The position numbers and the translations under genes were made by a program. Source: an uncultured Bulleidia sp. (GTDB lineage Bacteria > Bacillota_I > Bacilli_A > Erysipelotrichales > Erysipelotrichaceae). Taken from it: a DNA stretch of 21,935 bases. Under the pieces are notes generated by a model, which did no database searches, was not told where the DNA came from, and saw nothing but the letters and a program-made list of their open reading frames with translations. This document shows, piece after piece, positions 14,285-21,859 of the stretch. The stretch's first letter is position 1, and each line of letters starts with the position of its first letter. The DNA is taken from contig CAKVIS010000032.1 of NCBI GenBank assembly GCA_934754415.1, positions 1 to 21,935 on the forward strand, read 5' to 3'.

Positions 14285-14525
14285 TTTTGGTTTCCTCCGT
14301 ATAAATAAAAAAGTCCCTTTCTCTGAAGGGACGCAAGGACTTTGTTTGCGCGGTACCACCCATCTTATTTGTTATGTGTACAAATCTCTTTAGGTATAAC
14401 GGACCTTCCGTACTAGTGTATAGTAATGCTCCAAGGCTCCAATGTTACTCTTACCTTTCAGGATAGCTTGCACCTGACCTATCTCTCTTTAACAGAAAGT
14501 ATAAGAAACTGCACCTTTTCTATGC
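14285..14525 (-). promoter_or_regulatory. T-box leader of trpS
   Basis: The conserved T-box GGTGGTACCGCG (minus strand, complement of 14350-14361) lies 17 bases ahead of a terminator hairpin. Upstream is a Stem I-like region with AAGAGAG and GGTGCAAGC elements. A Trp specifier UGG is available at 14439-14441 (in ACATTGGAGCC), with another TGG at 14431-14433. Uncharged tRNA-Trp should favour the antiterminator. The UGGN base facing the tRNA discriminator is U. Confidence 0.85.
14307..14332 (-). terminator. T-box-controlled terminator of trpS
   Basis: On the minus strand GTCCCTT, loop CAGAGA, AAGGGAC, then six T. A perfect 7-bp stem; the alternative antiterminator uses the T-box at 14350-14361. 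Confidence 0.88.
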
Positions 14526-14531
14526 ATGATT

Positions 14532-14560
14532 ACTATACTCTAAATCACAGTGTTTATCAA
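14532..14560 (-). promoter_or_regulatory. trpS promoter
   Basis: On the minus strand TTGATA (14555-14560), 17-bp spacer, TATAGT (14532-14537). Start site near 14525, giving a leader of about 240 nt. It is divergent from the spx promoter about 40 bp away. Confidence 0.75.
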
Positions 14561-14598
14561 TTTTTTTGCTGTCCATATATTTTTATTCCTGAAGTACA

Positions 14599-14607
14599 TG
14601 GTATAAT
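14599..14607 (+). promoter_or_regulatory. spx promoter, extended -10 type
   Basis: TGGTATAAT: consensus -10 with the TGn extension; no good -35 at the right distance. Start near 14614, leaving a leader of about 16 nt before the spx ATG. Confidence 0.6.
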
Positions 14608-14629
14608 ATGCTCCGTTAGGAGACTGGCG

Positions 14630-15070
14630 ATGATTGTAGTATATACTTCCCCTGGATGTGCAAGTTGCAGAAAAGTGAAACAATGGTTAAAGGATCGTGA
14701 TATTCCTTTTATAGAAAAGAATATTTTTAAGATCTTACTCAATGATGTGGAAATTAAGTATCTTTTAAAACGCAGTGAAAATGGCAGTGACGATATTATT
14801 TCCAAACGTTCCAAGGTTATTCAGGACAGTAATGTGGATATTGATTCCATGACTACAGAGCAGCTGGTACAGTTTATCAAACAGAATCCGAGCGTATTAA
14901 AAAGACCAATTATTTTATCTGAAACCAATTTTCAGGTAGGATATGATGAAGAGGAAATCAGTGTTTTTGTACCTCGTGAATTACGTAAAATTGCAGTTGA
15001 TCACTGTACTCCGGATTGCCCGAATTATAAAGCATGTGGCAATGTGAGATGTGAAGGAAATAAAGAATAG
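14630..15070 (+). CDS. spx: Spx redox-sensing transcription regulator, with Cys-rich tail
   Basis: A 146-residue ArsC-fold protein of the Spx group, which binds the RNA polymerase alpha C-terminal domain and controls thiol-stress genes. The redox switch CASC is at Cys10/Cys13, and the alpha-CTD contact residues known from B. subtilis Spx are at the same numbers: Gly52, Arg60 and Arg92 (in LKRPII). The block FQVGYDEEEI follows. The frame is open from 14426, but ATG 14630 has AGGAG ahead and gives the standard MIVVYTSPGC start. After the usual end (about residue 120) there is an extra tail with Cys126, Cys130, Cys136 and Cys141 (C-x3-C-x5-C-x4-C), a possible metal or redox site. Monocistronic, ended by a hairpin. 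Confidence 0.9.
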   Translation: MIVVYTSPGCASCRKVKQWLKDRDIPFIEKNIFKILLNDVEIKYLLKRSENGSDDIISKRSKVIQDSNVDIDSMTTEQLVQFIKQNPSVLKRPIILSETNFQVGYDEEEISVFVPRELRKIAVDHCTPDCPNYKACGNVRCEGNKE

Positions 15071-15095
15071 AAGCCTTTTCGTAAGGTTTCTTTTG
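15070..15095 (+). terminator. Terminator after spx
   Basis: GAAGCCTT, loop TTCGT, AAGGTTTC (8 bp with one G-U) followed by TTTTGTT. Starts at the last base of the spx stop codon. Confidence 0.75.
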
Positions 15096-15113
15096 TTATA
15101 AGGGAGGAAAATC

Positions 15114-16250
15114 ATGAAGAAAGTATTGGTTGGATTATCTGGAGGAGTGGATAGTGCTGTTGCGGCCTATTTATTAAAACAACAGGGATATGATGTCACA
15201 TGTGCATTCATGCGTAACTGGGACAGTGTTGCCAATGAAGATATCAATGGAAATCCTACTTTGAATGATCCTGTGTGTCCTCAGGAAAGTGATTATAATG
15301 ACGCCAAATCTGTTGCGGACAGCCTTGGACTTCCTTTGCTGAGAATTGATTTTATTAAAGAATACTGGGATGATGTTTTTAAAACATTCCTTGAGGAATA
15401 TAAAAAGGGCAGAACGCCTAATCCGGATATTCTGTGTAACAGATATATCAAGTTTGACAGTTTTATGAAGTTTGCGGAAGAACAGGGTTTTGATACTGTA
15501 GCTACCGGGCACTATGCAAAGATGAAAAGATCTAATGGAGTTTCAGAAATCTGTAAGGCAGATGATCGTAATAAAGACCAGTCTTATTTCCTGGCAGAGA
15601 TTAACAGAAAAGTACTGGATCATGTGTTATTCCCATTAGGAGAAATTGATAAGCCTGAAGTCAGAAGAATAGCAGAAGAACTGCATCTTTCCATTGCAAA
15701 AAAGAAAGACAGTACAGGTATCTGTTTTATAGGAGAAAGAAACTTCAGACAGTTCTTAAGTAACTATCTTCCAATGAAACCGGGTAAGATTATCAATGTG
15801 ATTACAAAAGAAGTAGTTGGCAGACATACTGGTGTAATGTATTACACTATAGGGCAGAGAAAAGGTCTGGATATCGGAGGTATAGGTCCGTTCTTTGTGG
15901 TTGGTAAAAATGTCGAAAAGAACGAATTATACGTAGTTGACAGTGAATATCAGGATCTTCTGTACTCTGATAGCTGTATTGTTACTGGGGTTAATGTTCT
16001 TGCAGACAGAGAATTGCCAATGGATTGTACTGCAAAATTCAGATATCGTCAGGCAGATAATGATGTACATATTTCCTGGCTGGATGAAACCACATTAAAA
16101 GTAGACTTCCCTCAGAAGATTCGTTCCATTACTCCGGGACAGGAAGCAGTGTTCTATGATGGGGATGTGATGATTGCCGGTGGAAAGATTGAACAGATTT
16201 TCAAAGACGGTGAAGACCTCATGCAAAAAGTCAACGTAATGGCAGGTTGA
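15114..16250 (+). CDS. mnmA: MnmA tRNA 2-thiouridylase
   Basis: A 378-residue enzyme that adds sulfur to U34 of tRNA-Lys, -Glu and -Gln. The ATP-pyrophosphatase loop GLSGGVDSA (7-15) opens the protein. The catalytic Cys pair is present: C108 in NPDILCNRYIKF and C204 in DSTGICFIGER. The central tRNA-binding domain and the C-terminal beta-barrel (to MIAGGKIEQI) are complete; length is typical. AGGGAGG precedes the ATG. recD2 begins 4 bp after the stop, an arrangement similar to that in Bacillus, where mnmA and recD2 homologues lie close together. Confidence 0.96.
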   Translation: MKKVLVGLSGGVDSAVAAYLLKQQGYDVTCAFMRNWDSVANEDINGNPTLNDPVCPQESDYNDAKSVADSLGLPLLRIDFIKEYWDDVFKTFLEEYKKGRTPNPDILCNRYIKFDSFMKFAEEQGFDTVATGHYAKMKRSNGVSEICKADDRNKDQSYFLAEINRKVLDHVLFPLGEIDKPEVRRIAEELHLSIAKKKDSTGICFIGERNFRQFLSNYLPMKPGKIINVITKEVVGRHTGVMYYTIGQRKGLDIGGIGPFFVVGKNVEKNELYVVDSEYQDLLYSDSCIVTGVNVLADRELPMDCTAKFRYRQADNDVHISWLDETTLKVDFPQKIRSITPGQEAVFYDGDVMIAGGKIEQIFKDGEDLMQKVNVMAG

Positions 16251-16254
16251 TCCC

Positions 16255-18453
16255 ATGCAGGAAGATCTGATTCAGCTTAGTGCAAGAGTACAGTATATAT
16301 TGTTCCGTAATGAGAAAAATTATTACACTGTCATGAAAGTCAAGGTGCTGAATAAAGGTAAATCTATGACTTTGACAGGGTATATGGATACTGTGGAAGA
16401 GGATGAAGAATATATCTTTTATGGAGAGTATGTAGATCATCCTGTATATGGTGTACAGTTTGCTTTTGTTTCTTATGAAAAACAATTACCTCAGGAAAAA
16501 GAGGGCATTATAAAATATCTTTCTTCTTCGTTATTTGAAGGTATAGGAAAGAAAACCGCAACCATGGTTGTTGAGACTCTTGGTGAAAACTGTATTGAAG
16601 ACATACGTAATGATCCTTCAATACTTGATGATGTACCTATCTCTTTGAAACAAAGAGAAAGTATAAGACTTGGAATGAAAAGGCAGGATTCCAAGCTCTC
16701 ACAGCTTGTACAGTTTTGTACATCACATGGTGTTCCTTCTTCACAAATACAATTGTTATATAAAAAATATGGTGATGCTGCCTTGGAAAAGATACAGGAT
16801 AATCCATATAAAATTATTGAAGAAGTAGAAGGGTTTGGATTTAAAACTGCAGATAAAGTAGCGTATAGTCTTGGATTCAGTAAAGATGATCCAAGAAGAT
16901 TACAGGCGTTGTTGTCTTTTGTGACGATGTCACTTTGTGTACGCTCTGGCGATTCTTATGTACTTGAAGAAATTCTGGAAGATTCTTTTAAAAAGATTGC
17001 ACGTGGAATAGATTACGACTTCTATGATCTTTTACAGCAAGGTATTATGCAGAACCAGCTTGTCAGAGAAGAAGACAGAATTTATCCCGTTACTCAATAT
17101 CAGGCAGAATCTGGTATTGCCAAATTTATAGCGCATTTTCCTTACTTCGAAGTACAGGAAAGAACAAAACAGGAAGTGCTGGATGCTTTGAAACAGACTG
17201 AAAATGATCTGAATATTACATATGATGATATTCAGAAAGAAGCGATAATTTCTGTATTTCACAATCCAATGGAAATTATTACTGGTGGTCCTGGTACAGG
17301 TAAAACGACTGTGGTCAAAGCTATCTGCCATATGCAGTCCCTTCTGTATCCTGACAGTGAAGTTGTCTGTGCTGCTCCAACAGGAAGAGCCAGCAAACGG
17401 TTAAAGGAAGTGACTGACTTACAATGTTCCACGATTCATTCTTTATTAGGCTGGGATATTGATAGCAATACCTTTGCTAAAGGGGAAGATGATCCAATTG
17501 TTGCAGATCTTTTGATTATAGATGAGTTTTCCATGGTAGACAGCTGGTTGTTCTACAATCTTGTCAAAGCAAGTACCACAGTCAGAAGAATCTGTATTTT
17601 AGGAGATGAAGATCAGTTACCAAGTGTGGGTCCGGGATGTGTTTTAAGAGATCTTATCAGTTCTAATGCAATTCCGTATACACGATTGAAACATATCTAC
17701 AGACAGAAAGATGGCAGTGATGTCATTACTCTGGCTCATCAGATTATTGATGGAAATGTGAATCTTGATGTATTAAAGAAAGATGTTAAATTTTTTGATG
17801 TGGATGAAATCCACGTCCAGCAATTAATCTGTCAGATTGTCAAAGATGCCATACAAAAAAACTATTCGATGATGGATGTACAGGTTATTTCTCCAATGTA
17901 TAAGGGAAATTGTGGTATAGATGCTTTAAATGGTGTATTGCAGGCATGCTTTAATCCTAAAAGCTATGATAAAAGAGAAGTGAAGAATGGCTTTATGATT
18001 TTAAGAGAAGGGGATAAAGTATTGCAGTTAAAGAATCAGCCTGATGATGGTGTTTTTAACGGAGATATTGGTATCATTGAAGAAATTGTCACTGCAGAAG
18101 AAAGTGATACAAATCAGACAACTGTATATGTCGATTTCCAGGGAACATTAGTGGCATACATACCAGAAAACTGGAATACATTAACATTAGCTTACTGCAT
18201 CAGTGTACATAAGGCACAGGGCTCTGAGTATCCTGTAGTTATAATGCCGTTTTCTACTGCACATACGATTATGTTGCAAAAAAAACTGATATATACTTCC
18301 TGCACCAGATGCTCTAAATCTTTAGTACTTCTGGGATCTTTAAATGCTTTTATACATGGTGTTACAAGATTGGATGCACATGAAAGGGCAACGACATTGC
18401 AACAGAGAATCTCCAGAGAGTATGTGAATCATAGTCTGGATTTTCCGTTCTGA
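16255..18453 (+). CDS. recD2: RecD2 (YrrC-like) SF1B DNA helicase
   Basis: A 732-residue 5'-3' DNA helicase of the RecD2 type, which acts without RecBC. Layout: N-terminal OB-like domain (about 1-80), helix-hairpin-helix repeats (about 85-220, with FEGIGKKTA and VEGFGFKTADKVAYSLG), the RecA-like motor with Walker A GGPGTGKTT (344-352), Walker B LLIIDEFSM (about 418-426), GDEDQLPSVGPG, and a C-terminal motor half with the conserved AYCISVHKAQGSEYP. Length fits the family. The ATG has no strong ribosome binding site, but it is only 4 bp from the mnmA stop, so translation is probably coupled. In relatives it is linked to repair and replication-fork stability. Confidence 0.94.
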   Translation: MQEDLIQLSARVQYILFRNEKNYYTVMKVKVLNKGKSMTLTGYMDTVEEDEEYIFYGEYVDHPVYGVQFAFVSYEKQLPQEKEGIIKYLSSSLFEGIGKKTATMVVETLGENCIEDIRNDPSILDDVPISLKQRESIRLGMKRQDSKLSQLVQFCTSHGVPSSQIQLLYKKYGDAALEKIQDNPYKIIEEVEGFGFKTADKVAYSLGFSKDDPRRLQALLSFVTMSLCVRSGDSYVLEEILEDSFKKIARGIDYDFYDLLQQGIMQNQLVREEDRIYPVTQYQAESGIAKFIAHFPYFEVQERTKQEVLDALKQTENDLNITYDDIQKEAIISVFHNPMEIITGGPGTGKTTVVKAICHMQSLLYPDSEVVCAAPTGRASKRLKEVTDLQCSTIHSLLGWDIDSNTFAKGEDDPIVADLLIIDEFSMVDSWLFYNLVKASTTVRRICILGDEDQLPSVGPGCVLRDLISSNAIPYTRLKHIYRQKDGSDVITLAHQIIDGNVNLDVLKKDVKFFDVDEIHVQQLICQIVKDAIQKNYSMMDVQVISPMYKGNCGIDALNGVLQACFNPKSYDKREVKNGFMILREGDKVLQLKNQPDDGVFNGDIGIIEEIVTAEESDTNQTTVYVDFQGTLVAYIPENWNTLTLAYCISVHKAQGSEYPVVIMPFSTAHTIMLQKKLIYTSCTRCSKSLVLLGSLNAFIHGVTRLDAHERATTLQQRISREYVNHSLDFPF

Positions 18454-18460
18454 GCACTAT

Positions 18461-18495
18461 ATTTTGTATGATGCTTTATTAATATCATACAAAAT
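18461..18495. repeat. Perfect 12-bp inverted repeat after recD2
   Basis: ATTTTGTATGAT (18461-18472) and ATCATACAAAAT (18484-18495) around an 11-base loop. No U-tract follows on either strand, so it is not a standard intrinsic terminator. It could be an mRNA 3'-end hairpin, an operator or the scar of a small mobile element. Confidence 0.65.
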
Positions 18496-18550
18496 AAATT
18501 AAGCTTATTAGAAAGCACATCAAAACTTAATTGTCACGATTGTACAATGA

Positions 18551-18715
18551 TATAAGTATCCTTCTCATTTAAATAAACTATCTCAGCTTACTGAAGGAGA
18601 TGCAATTATTTTTAAAGATGTAGAAGGTATGACAGAGGGAAAATGGCCTTTAACACTATTTACATATACGATAGATGGTCAAAACAGAATAACTGTCAGA
18701 TGCATATCTTCGTGA
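18551..18715 (+). pseudogene. Decayed sortase, C-terminal remnant
   Basis: A 54-codon open stretch with no start codon ends in a normal stop. It reads HLNKLSQLTEGDAIIF, KDVEG, MTEGKWPLTLFTYT, then IDGQNRITVRC. This matches the end of sortases: the L-x-x-L-x-x-GD strand, the TLxTC strand and the catalytic Arg in NRITV. Two lesions show: the catalytic Cys of TLFTCT is Tyr (residue 39 of the remnant), and about 20-25 residues usually found between the DxxG turn and MTEG appear deleted in frame. The N-terminal two-thirds, including the catalytic His, is gone. The flanks 18496-18550 and 18716-18745 show no gene. Confidence 0.65.
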
Positions 18716-18745
18716 GAAATTTTTTCTTTTATTTTGGTATAACTA

Positions 18746-18754
18746 TGCTAGAAT
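18746..18754 (+). promoter_or_regulatory. alaS promoter, extended -10
   Basis: TGCTAGAAT: near-consensus -10 (TAGAAT 18749-18754) with TGn extension; no convincing -35. Start near 18761, just ahead of the T-box Stem I. Confidence 0.55.
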
Positions 18755-18760
18755 ATCGAT

Positions 18761-19011
18761 GTCGGTGATTGAGAATAAGTAGTAAGAAAAGTTATGTTAT
18801 AAGAGAGTAGGCAGCGGGTGAAAGTCTATACATACATTTCTTTATGAAGCTATCTCATGAGACGCATGCAATACATGCCGTAATTCTTGCGTTAAAAGAA
18901 ATAATTAAGGTGCGTATACATGATTGTATGTATACGAATCAGGATGGTACCGCGATAATTCGTTCCTGTGCATATCACAGGAACTTTTTTATTTGTTATG
19001 GAGGAAATTTT
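18761..19011 (+). promoter_or_regulatory. T-box leader of alaS, specifier GCU
   Basis: Canonical order is visible: AGTAGTAAG (about 18778-18786, S-turn side of Stem I), AAGAGAGT, GGGTGAAA apical element, then GAA-GCT-A with the alanine specifier GCU at 18849-18851. Stem III is a perfect 9-bp hairpin (18913-18936). The T-box ATGGTACCGCG lies at 18944-18954, and the U of UGGU fits the A discriminator of tRNA-Ala. A terminator follows. Uncharged tRNA-Ala should turn alaS on. Confidence 0.92.
18962..18990 (+). terminator. T-box-controlled terminator of alaS
   Basis: GTTCCTGTG, loop CATAT, CACAGGAAC, six T; a perfect 9-bp stem. Confidence 0.93.
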
Positions 19012-21642
19012 ATGAAAAAAGATCTGACAGGTAATCAAATTAGACAGATGTTCTTGGATTTCTTTAAATCTAAAGGATTTATGATTGAACCAAGTGCCAG
19101 TTTGATTCCACACAACGATCCAACATTACTTTGGATCAATGCAGGTGTATCTACACTGAAGAAGTATTTTGATGGGACAGAAAAACCTGCATGTCCGCGT
19201 ATTGCCAATGCGCAGAAGTGTATTCGTACAAACGATATTGAAAACGTTGGACGTACTGCAAGACACCATACATTCTTTGAAATGTTAGGTAACTTCTCTA
19301 TTGGTGATTATTTTAAAGAACAGGCTATCCCTTGGGCATGGGAGTTCTTAACTAGTGAAGAATGGATTGGTATGGATAAAGAAAGACTTTATGTTACAGT
19401 CTATCCAGATGATCAGGATGCCTATGATTTATGGGTAAAAACAGGAATGATTGAATCCCATATTTCCAGAAATAAAGATAACTTCTGGGAAATTGGAAGA
19501 GGACCTGGAGGACCTGACTCTGAATTATTCTATGACCGTGGTGAAAAATATGATCCTGAACATATCGGCGAAAAGTTATTCTTTGAAGACATGGAAAATG
19601 ACCGTTATGTCGAATTGTGGAATATCGTATTCTCTCAGTTTGACTGCAGACCTGGTGAAATGCCTAGAAGTGAGTACAAGGAATTACCACAGAAGAATAT
19701 TGATACAGGTATGGGTCTTGAAAGACTGGTTTGTTTCTTACAGGATGGTGAGACAAACTTTGATACAGATTTGTTCCTGCCTATTATTCACGCAACTGAA
19801 AAGTTTGCTAAACACAGCTATGATGAACCTGAATATAAGATGGCGTACAGAGTTATTGCTGACCATATTCGTACAGTTACATTTGCTCTTGCAGATGGTG
19901 CAATGTTCTCAAATGATGGCAGAGGTTATGTCTTAAGAAGAGTATTACGCAGAGCTGTCCGCTATGGTATCAAGTTAGGTATTGATGAGGCTTTCATGTA
20001 TCAGCTGGTACAGGTATGTGCAGATAATATGAAAGATTACTATGGATATGTAGAAGATAAAGTGGATCTGGTATCTAAGCTTGTACGTAATGAAGAAGAA
20101 TCTTTCCATAAAACACTTGCAAATGGTGAAGATCTGTTAAACAAGGCTCTTGAAGAACATGCTGCAGCAAAAGTATTACCTGGTGAAGTAGTTTTCAAAC
20201 TGTATGATACATATGGATATCCAAAAGAACTGACAGTGGAAATTGCTGCAGATAATGGATATACAGTGGATGAAGAAGGTTTCCAGAAAGAAATGGAAGC
20301 ACAGAAAGAACGTGCAAGAGCTGCAAGAGGTGCAGAACAGTCCATGCATGGTCAAAGTAAAGATCTGATGGATTTTGAAGAACCATCTGAATTTACAGGT
20401 TACACAAATACCTCCTGCAATTCCAAAGTTATTGCATTATTTAAAGATGGTGTCAAAGTGGACTCCTTATCTGATTGTGGTGAAGTAATTCTTGATAGAA
20501 CTTGTTTCTATGCTGAAAGTGGAGGACAGTGTGCAGATACAGGTAAGCTCTGGAATGATACATTTAAGGCAGAGGTTACAGATGTACAAAAAGCACCTCA
20601 TAAACAGCCATTACATCACATTGAAAATGTAGAAGGTACATTACATGTTGGTGATAGTTTACATGGAGAATATGATTATGAATCTCGTCAGAAGACACGT
20701 GCAAATCACTCCTCCTTACATTTATTACAGGCTGCTTTAAAAGAAGTTCTGGGTGAACATGTAGCTCAGGCTGGTTCTTATAACTGTCCTGAATATGGAA
20801 GATTTGACTTTACACATTTTGAAAAACCTACAGAAGCACAGCTTGAAGAAGTAGAACGTATTGTCAATGAAAAGATCAATGCATGCTTACCTGTAACTAC
20901 AGAAGTACTTTCTATTGAAGATGCTAAAAAGACAGGCGCAACTGCTTTATTTGACGAAAAATACGGTGATTTTGTAAGAGTAGTTTCCATGGGGGATTTC
21001 TCTAAGGAATTCTGTGGTGGTACTCATGTCAGCAACACAAGTGATTTAGGAAGTTTCAGAATTGTTTCTGAAGAATCTATCGGTTCCGGTATCAGAAGAA
21101 TCACCTGTGAAACAAAGATGTGTGCTTATGATTCCTTCAAAAATCAGGAAAATTATCTCAAGCAGACAGCTGCACTTCTGAAGTTGAAGAAGTGGGATGC
21201 TATTCAGGAACGTATTGAAAAGCTTCTTGAAGAAAATGCACAGTTAAAGAAGGAAATTCAGGATGTTAACAATAAAGCTATGATGGCAAATGCTGAAAGT
21301 GAAATCAGCAAGGCTGAAGTACATAATGGAATTTCCTGTCTGATTCTTCAGATGAAAGACGGCGACAGTTCCGGAATGAAGAAATATGCTGAAACATTAC
21401 GCAATAAGATGAAAGATGGTTTTGTCTTCCTTGCTAATGAAACAGATGGTAAAGTGGTCTTTGTTGCAGCAAGTTCCAAAGCTGCTATTGAAAAAGGATT
21501 AAAGGCCGGTGATATCGTTAAGAAAGCTGCAGTTATCTGTGGTGGTAACGGTGGTGGAAGACCAGATATGGCTCAGGCTGGTGGTAAAGATCCATCTAAA
21601 CTGGCTGAAGCTATTGCTGAAGTTAAAAAATCTTTTAATTAA
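19012..21642 (+). CDS. alaS: Alanyl-tRNA synthetase
   Basis: An 876-residue class II synthetase, the same length as the E. coli enzyme. Order: aminoacylation domain with motif 1 and HHTFFEMLGNFSIGDYFK (motif 2), motif 3 in SNDGRGYVLRRVLRRAVRYG, the editing domain with zinc ligands H566-x3-H570 and C668-GGT-H672 (FCGGTHVSN), a coiled-coil linker (about 720-775) and the C-terminal DHHA1 domain with GGNGGGRPDMAQAGG. The frame is open from 18844, but that extension runs through T-box Stem III and terminator; ATG 19012 with GGAGG ahead is the real start. All catalytic and editing residues are present. Expression depends on the T-box. Confidence 0.97.
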   Translation: MKKDLTGNQIRQMFLDFFKSKGFMIEPSASLIPHNDPTLLWINAGVSTLKKYFDGTEKPACPRIANAQKCIRTNDIENVGRTARHHTFFEMLGNFSIGDYFKEQAIPWAWEFLTSEEWIGMDKERLYVTVYPDDQDAYDLWVKTGMIESHISRNKDNFWEIGRGPGGPDSELFYDRGEKYDPEHIGEKLFFEDMENDRYVELWNIVFSQFDCRPGEMPRSEYKELPQKNIDTGMGLERLVCFLQDGETNFDTDLFLPIIHATEKFAKHSYDEPEYKMAYRVIADHIRTVTFALADGAMFSNDGRGYVLRRVLRRAVRYGIKLGIDEAFMYQLVQVCADNMKDYYGYVEDKVDLVSKLVRNEEESFHKTLANGEDLLNKALEEHAAAKVLPGEVVFKLYDTYGYPKELTVEIAADNGYTVDEEGFQKEMEAQKERARAARGAEQSMHGQSKDLMDFEEPSEFTGYTNTSCNSKVIALFKDGVKVDSLSDCGEVILDRTCFYAESGGQCADTGKLWNDTFKAEVTDVQKAPHKQPLHHIENVEGTLHVGDSLHGEYDYESRQKTRANHSSLHLLQAALKEVLGEHVAQAGSYNCPEYGRFDFTHFEKPTEAQLEEVERIVNEKINACLPVTTEVLSIEDAKKTGATALFDEKYGDFVRVVSMGDFSKEFCGGTHVSNTSDLGSFRIVSEESIGSGIRRITCETKMCAYDSFKNQENYLKQTAALLKLKKWDAIQERIEKLLEENAQLKKEIQDVNNKAMMANAESEISKAEVHNGISCLILQMKDGDSSGMKKYAETLRNKMKDGFVFLANETDGKVVFVAASSKAAIEKGLKAGDIVKKAAVICGGNGGGRPDMAQAGGKDPSKLAEAIAEVKKSFN

Positions 21643-21667
21643 GATTTCCCCAAAGAGAAGCAAACGC
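21643..21667 (+). terminator. 5' half of the alaS terminator, cut by the second IS copy
   Basis: Right after the alaS stop comes CCCCAAAGAGAAGC, AAAC, GC and then the IS end. GAAGC-AAAC-GC looks like the ascending arm and loop of a hairpin with only two bases of the descending arm left. The rest and the U-tract are not in the window. Inference from pattern. Confidence 0.4.
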
Positions 21668-21859
21668 CAATGTCATTAAGTTAAGACATTGATCAAGTAG
21701 AGATTTATATAGGCGTTACACATTAAGTTGTGTAGCGCTTTTTTTTGGCAGGAAAATAGTTTCACGTCAAAACAACAAGATAATGAAATTTCATCTAATT
21801 ATGCCAAATAGTACTTGACAGAAATACTGTGGCATTAATCCATAATCCGAAGGAAATTG
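21668..21859 (+). mobile_element. Promoter end of a second IS copy, truncated or divergent
   Basis: 192 bp identical to the reverse complement of 1558-1749 except for one base (TATAGGCG for TATAAGCG). It contains the 18-bp terminal repeat, the protective terminator hairpin with U8, the ATGAAATTTCAT palindrome and the TTGACA. Identity stops abruptly two bases before the transposase ribosome binding site; no transposase sequence follows. Orientation is opposite to the left copy, both promoter ends facing inward. Confidence 0.9.

Noticed and set aside
14285..14359. N-terminal extension of the trpS frame (25 codons)
   Set aside because: It covers the T-box terminator; the ATG at 14284 has its own ribosome binding site and fits the family start.
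14426..14629. N-terminal extension of the spx frame (68 codons)
   Set aside because: It overlaps the trpS T-box and both promoters on this stretch; Spx proteins start at MxxLYxSPxC, here at 14630.
18461..18495. Intrinsic terminator for recD2
   Set aside because: The stem is followed by A-rich sequence and no T-run on either strand.
18844..19011. N-terminal extension of the alaS reading frame (56 codons)
   Set aside because: It runs through the T-box specifier, Stem III and the terminator hairpin. ATG 19012 has GGAGG and gives the standard AlaRS N-terminus.
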